Origin: Pisaster brevispinus
Lineage: Eukaryota > Echinodermata > Asteroidea > Forcipulatida > Asteriidae
NCBI GenBank assembly: GCA_023634235.1
Contig: JAMKCF010000018.1
Span: 8,816,768 to 8,880,767 of the forward strand
Direction of reading: 5' to 3'
Length of the DNA stretch: 64,000 nucleotides
Shown here: piece by piece, positions 59,501 through 64,000 of the stretch
How positions within the stretch are numbered: the first letter of the stretch is position 1
How the letters are laid out: every line of letters begins with the position of its first letter
Notes under the pieces: generated by a model
Told to the model about the DNA's origin: nothing
Seen by the model: only the letters and a program-made list of their open reading frames with translations
The model's database searches: none
Made by a program: the position numbers and the translations under genes

Positions 59501-62411
59501 AATGTATGTTAGCAGTTTGTCTACCGCCATACTACGCTGAATACACCGTTCTCGTTTGATCACCGAAGTTAAGCAGCGTCGGGCCAGGTCAGTACTTGGA
59601 CGGGAGACCTCCTGGGAATATCGGGTGCCTTAGGCATCTATTTTGTGTTCGTCCTTTCTTGACTAACAGAAACTTGTAATTAACCATTAAGCACATACAT
59701 TATGTATGCAGTTTGTCTACGGCCATACTACGCTGAATACACCGGTTCTCGTTCGATCACCAAAGTTAAGCAGCGTCGGGCTAGGTCAGTACTTGGACGG
59801 GAGACCTCCTGGGAATACCGGGTGCCGTAGACATCTATTTTGTTTTCGTCCTTTTTTGACTAATAGAAACTTGAAATTAACCATTAAGCACATAACTGTA
59901 TGAAAGCAGTTTGTCTACGGCCATACTACCCTGAAAACACCGGTTCTCGTTTGATCACCGAAGTTAAGCACCATCGGGCCTGGTCAGTACTTGGACGGGA
60001 GACCTCCTGGGAATACCGGGTGCCGTAGACATCTATTTTGTTTTCGTTTTTCTTTTTTGACTAACAGAAACTTGAAATTAACCATTAAGCACATACATTG
60101 ATGTAAGAAGTTTTTCTACGGCCAAACTACGCTGAAAAAACCGGTTCTCGTTTGATCACCGAAGTTAAGCAGCGTCGGGCCAGGTCAGTACTTGGACGGG
60201 AGACCACATGGGAATACTGGGTGCAGTAGGCATCTATTTTGTTTTCGTCCTTTTTTGACTAACAGAAACTTGAAATTAACCATAAAGCACATAATTTTAT
60301 ATAATAAGTTTGTCTACGGCCATACTATGCTGAAAACAACGGTTCTCGTTTGATCACCGAAGTTAAGCAGCGTCGGGCCAGGTCAGTACTTGGACGGGAC
60401 ACCACATGGGAATACTGGGTGCAGTAGACATCTATTTTGTTTTCGTCCTTTTTTGAATAACAGAAACTTGAAATTAACCATTAAGCACATAAATTTATGT
60501 TAGCAGTTTGTCTACGGCCATACTACGCTGAAAACACCGTTCTCGTTTGATCACCGAAGTTAAGCAGCGTCGGGCCAGGTCAGTACTTGGACGGGAGACC
60601 TCCTGGGAATACCGGGTTACAGTAGACATCTTTTTTGTTTTCGTCCTTTTTTGACTAACAGAAACTTGAAGAAAACCATTAAGCACATAAATTTATGTAA
60701 GCAGTTTGTCTACGGCCATACTTCGCTGAATACACAGGTTCTCGTTTCATCACCGAAGTTAAGCAGCGTCGGGCCAGGTCAGTACTTGGGCGGGAGACCT
60801 CCTGGGAATACCGGGTGCCGTAGTCATCCAGTTTGTTATTTTTTTTTTGACTAACAGAAACTTGAAGAAAACCATTAACCACTTAATTTTATATAAGAAG
60901 TTTGTCTACGGCCATACTACGCTGAAAACACCGGTTCTCGTTTGATCACCGTAGTTAAGCACCATCGGGCCTGGTCAGTACTTGGACGGGAGACCTCCTG
61001 GGAATACCTGGTGCCGTAGACATCTATTTTGTTATTTTTTTTTTTGACTAACAGAAACTTGAAATTAACCATTAAGCACATACATTTATGTAAGAAGTTT
61101 TTCTACGGCCACACTACGCTGAAAACACCGGTTCTCGTTTGATCACCGAAGTTAAGCAGCGTCGGGCCAGGTCAGTACTTGGACGGGACACCACATGGGA
61201 ATACTGGGTGCAGTAGACATCTATTTTGTTTTCGTCCTTTTTTGAATAACAGAAACTTGAAATTAACCATTAAGCACATAAATTTATGTTAGCAGTTTGT
61301 CTACGGCCATACTACGCTGAAAACACCGTTCTCGTTTGATCACCGAAGTTAAGCAGCGTCGGGCCAGGTCAGTACTTGGACGGGAGACCTCCTGGGAATA
61401 CCGGGTTACAGTAGACATCTTTTTTGTTTTCGTCCTTTTTTGACTAACAGAAACTTGAAATTAACCATTAAGCACATACATTATGTATGCAATTTGTCTA
61501 CGGCCATACTACGCTGAATACACCGGTTCTCGTTCGATCACCAAAGTTAAACAGCCTCGGGCTAGGTCAGTACTTGGACGGGAGACCTCCTGGGAATACC
61601 GGGTGCCGTAGACATCTATTTTGTTTTTTGTTTTTTCCTTTTTTGACTAACAGAAACTTGAAATTAACCTTAAGCACATAAATGTATGAAACCAGTTTGT
61701 CTACGGCCATACTACGCTGAAAACACCGGTTCTCGTTTGATCACCGAAGTTAAGCAGCGTCGGGCCAGGTCAGTACTTGGACGGGAGACCTCCTGGGAAT
61801 ACCGGGTGCAGTAGACATCTATTTTGTTTTCGTCCTTTTTTGACTAACAGAAACTTGAAATTAACTATTAAGCACATACATTTATGTAAGCAGTTTGTCT
61901 ACGGCCATACTACGCTGAATACACAGGTTCTCGTTTCATCACCGAAGTTAGGCAGCGTCGGGCCAGGTCAGTACTTGGGCGGGAGTCCTCCTGGGAATAC
62001 CGGGTGCCGTAGTCATCCAGTTTGTTATTTTTTTTTTGACTAACAGAAACTTGAAATTAACCATTAAGCACATACATTATGTATGCAGTTTGTCTAGGGC
62101 CATACTACGCTGAAAACACCGGTTCTCGTTTGATCACCGTAGTTAAGCACCATCGGGCCTGGTCAGTACTTGGACGGGAGACCTCCTGGGAATACCTGGT
62201 GCCTGACATCTATTTTGTTTTCGTTTTTCTTTTTTTGACTAACAGAAACTTGAAATTAACCATTAAGCACATAAATTTATGTAAGCAGTTTGTCTACGGC
62301 CATACTACGCTGAATACACCGGTTCTCGTTTGATCACCGAAGTTAAGCAGCGTCGGGCCAGGTCAGTACTTGGGCGGGAGACCTCCTGGGAATACCGGGT
62401 GCAGTAGACAT
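56535..62411 (+). rRNA. 5S rRNA genes, block H (30 copies)
   Basis: Starts: 56535, 56732, 56936, 57133, 57331, 57533, 57735, 57932, 58130, 58328, 58525, 58723, 58925, 59123, 59321, 59519, 59715, 59913, 60114, 60312, 60510, 60708, 60904, 61101, 61299, 61496, 61699, 61897, 62092, 62292. Units 57133-57735 repeat 55143-55745 at +1990. Units 58328-59715 repeat 48394-49781 at +9934. Copies 57533, 58925, 60114 and 61101 have T at nucleotide 1. Confidence 0.95.
62092..62207 (+). pseudogene. 5S rRNA copy with a truncated 3' helix I strand
   Basis: The 3' end reads CTGGTGCCTGACATC in place of GGTGCCGTAGACATC, a 3-4 nt loss, and the 5' end is GTCTAGGGCC. Helix I cannot form properly. Confidence 0.75.
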
Positions 62412-62489
62412 CTATTTTGTTTTTGTCCATTTTTGACTAACAGAAACTTGAAATTAACCATTTAGCACATAAATGTATGTTAGCAGTTT

Positions 62490-64000
62490 GTCTACAACCA
62501 TACTACGCTGAATACACCGTTCTCGTTTGATCACCGAAGTTAAGCAGCGTCGGGCCAGGTCAGTACTTGGACGGGAGACCTCCTGGGAATACCGGGTGCC
62601 TTAGGCATCTATTTTGTGTTCGTCCTTTTTTGACTAACAGAAACTTGAAATTAACCATTAAGCACATACATTATGTATGCAATTTGTCTAAGGCCATACT
62701 ACGCTGAATACACCGGTTCTCGTTCGATCACCAAAGTTAAGCAGCCTCGGGCTAGGTCAGTACTTGGACGGGAGACCTCCTGGGAATACCGGGTGCCGTA
62801 GACATCTATTTTGTTTTTTGTTTTTTCCTTTTTTGACTAACAGAAACTTGAAATTAACCTTAAGCACATAAATGTATGAAACCAGTTTGTCTACGGCCAT
62901 ACTACGCTGAAAACACCGGTTCTCGTTTGATCACCGAAGTTAAGCAGCGTCGGGCCAGGTCAGTACTTGGACGAGAGACCTCCTGGGAATACCGGGAGCA
63001 GTAGACATCTATTTTGTTTTCGTCCTTTTTTGACTAACAGAAACTTGAAATTAACTATTAAGCACATACATTTATGTAAGCAGTTTGTCTACGGCCATAC
63101 TACGCTGAATACACAGGTTCTCGTTTCATCACCGAAGTTAAGCAGCGTCGGGCCAGGTCAGTACTTGGGCGGGAGACCTCCTGGGAATACCGGGTGCCGT
63201 AGTCATCCAGTTTGTTATTTTTTTTTTTGACTAACAGAAACTTGAAGAAAACCATTAACCACTTAATTTTATATAAGAAGTTTGTCTACGGCCATACTAC
63301 GCTGAAAACACCGGTTCTCGTTTGATCACCGTAGTTAAGCACCATCGGGCCTGGTCAGTACTTGGACGGGAGACCTCCTGGGAATACCTGGTGCCGTAGA
63401 CATCTATTTTGTTTTCGTTTTTCTTTTTTTGACTAACAGAAACTTGAAATTAACCATTAAGCACATACATTTATGTAAGAAGTTTTTCTACGGCCATACT
63501 ACGCTGAAAACACCGGTTCTCGTTTGATCACCGAAGTTAAGCAGCGTCGGGCCAGGTCAGTACTTGGACGGGACACCACATGGGAATACTGGGTGCAGTA
63601 GACATCTATTTTGTTTTCGTCCTTTTTTGAATAACAGAAACTTGAAATTAACCATTAAGCACATAAATTTATGTTAGCAGTTTGTCTACGGCCATACTAC
63701 GCTGAAAACACCGTTCTCGTTTGATCACCGAAGTTAAGCAGCGTCGGGCCAGGTCAGTACTTGGACGGGAGACCTCCTGGGAATACCGGGTTACAGTAGA
63801 CATCTTTTTTGTTTTCGTCCTTTTTTGACTAACAGAAACTTGAAGAAAACCATTAAGCACATAAATTTATGTAAGCAGTTTGTCTACGGCCATACTTCGC
63901 TGAATACACAGGTTCTCGTTTCATCACCGAAGTTAAGCAGCGTCGGGCCAGGTCAGTACTTGGGCGGGAGACCTCCTGGGAATACCGGGTGCCGTAGTCA
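62490..64000 (+). rRNA. 5S rRNA genes, block I (8 copies, array continues past window)
   Basis: Starts: 62490, 62686, 62889, 63087, 63284, 63486, 63684, 63882. Units 62889 and 63087 repeat 61699 and 61897 at +1190. The last copy (63882) reaches the window edge at its 3' end, with ...CCGTAGTCA in place of CCGTAGACA. Copy 63486 has T at nucleotide 1. Confidence 0.95.
63882..64000 (+). rRNA. Last 5S rRNA copy in the window
   Basis: 119 nt are present up to the window edge. The 3' strand reads CCGTAGTCA and the 5' half has TACTTCGCTG and CACAGG variants shared with the copy at 60708. The array clearly continues. Confidence 0.9.

Larger units (their letters stand above)
14232..64000 (+). repeat. 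Tandem 5S rDNA array, 245 copies, running off the right edge
   Basis: By hand I count 245 gene starts (27 before and 218 after the transposon insertion, with the interrupted copy counted once). All are plus strand, at a mean spacing of about 198.6 bp once the 1181-bp insertion and its duplicated 8-bp target are removed. Genes are 119-120 nt and spacers about 79 nt. Spacers share TTTTTTGACTAACAGAAACT followed by TGAAATTAACCATTAAGCAC. No other RNA gene (U snRNA, spliced leader, histone, 18S/28S) is interspersed. The first unit is the most divergent, as expected at an array edge. Confidence 0.97.

Noticed and set aside
14232..64000. Linked U snRNA, spliced-leader or histone genes within 5S spacers, as known in some animals
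   Set aside because: Spacers are about 79 nt, nearly identical, and contain only T-runs and the conserved GACTAACAGAAACTTGAA segment; no second RNA gene fits.

Overview
This window looks like genomic DNA from an invertebrate animal, probably marine. It holds one of the longest uninterrupted views of a tandem 5S rRNA array that a 64 kb window can give, next to about 14 kb of decayed transposable elements. I see no intact host protein-coding gene. Animal origin is supported by the 5S sequence, a Ty3/Gypsy element of Mag/SURL-like organisation, a DIRS-order (tyrosine recombinase) element, a Penelope-like fragment and a tRNA-Leu-derived SINE with an L2-like 3' tail. The species cannot be fixed from sequence alone.

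Layout, left to right. (1) 64-4440, minus strand: a Ty3/Gypsy retrotransposon (part of the 5' LTR, PBS, gag, protease, RT, RNase H, integrase), inactivated by two in-frame TGA codons, each fitting CGA to TGA, and several frameshifts. The 3' LTR lies outside the window. (2) 4441-5802: AT-rich DNA with no gene I recognise. (3) 5803-8286: a 41-bp minisatellite built on a perfect palindrome, split by about 1.34 kb that carries a foldback element made of GTACGTAC-rich tandem repeats and a 104-bp inverted copy of DIRS sequence. (4) 8674-13631, minus strand: a DIRS-order element (gag-like ORF1, RT, RNase H, tyrosine recombinase), internally deleted and split inside RNase H by an insert of about 1.9 kb. 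The insert carries a Penelope-like GIY-YIG fragment and two 181-bp direct repeats. (5) 13717-14129: a tRNA-derived SINE with recognisable A and B boxes.

(6) 14232-64000: 245 head-to-tail 5S rRNA copies by my hand count, all on the plus strand, mean spacing about 198.6 bp (119-120 nt gene plus about 79 nt spacer). The array runs off the right edge. One copy (starting 19352) is interrupted by a 1181-bp hAT-like non-autonomous transposon with a perfect 8-bp target duplication. The array is a mosaic: blocks of 4 to 12 units recur at fixed offsets (1.40, 2.20, 3.17, 4.77-4.97, 6.55 and 9.93 kb), the trace of repeated unequal exchange or segmental duplication.

Most copies keep the internal pol III promoter (box A, IE, box C), the 9-bp helix I and a T-run terminator, so many could be transcribed. 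Several subfamilies are probably altered. Six copies between 16.3 and 27.9 kb have the 3' strand of helix III replaced so that it forms a perfect 8-bp hairpin. Others lack a nearby T-run terminator, have T instead of G at nucleotide 1, or carry deletions in the promoter. The palindromic 5S subfamily, the terminator heterogeneity and the foldback/satellite structures are the most unusual things here.
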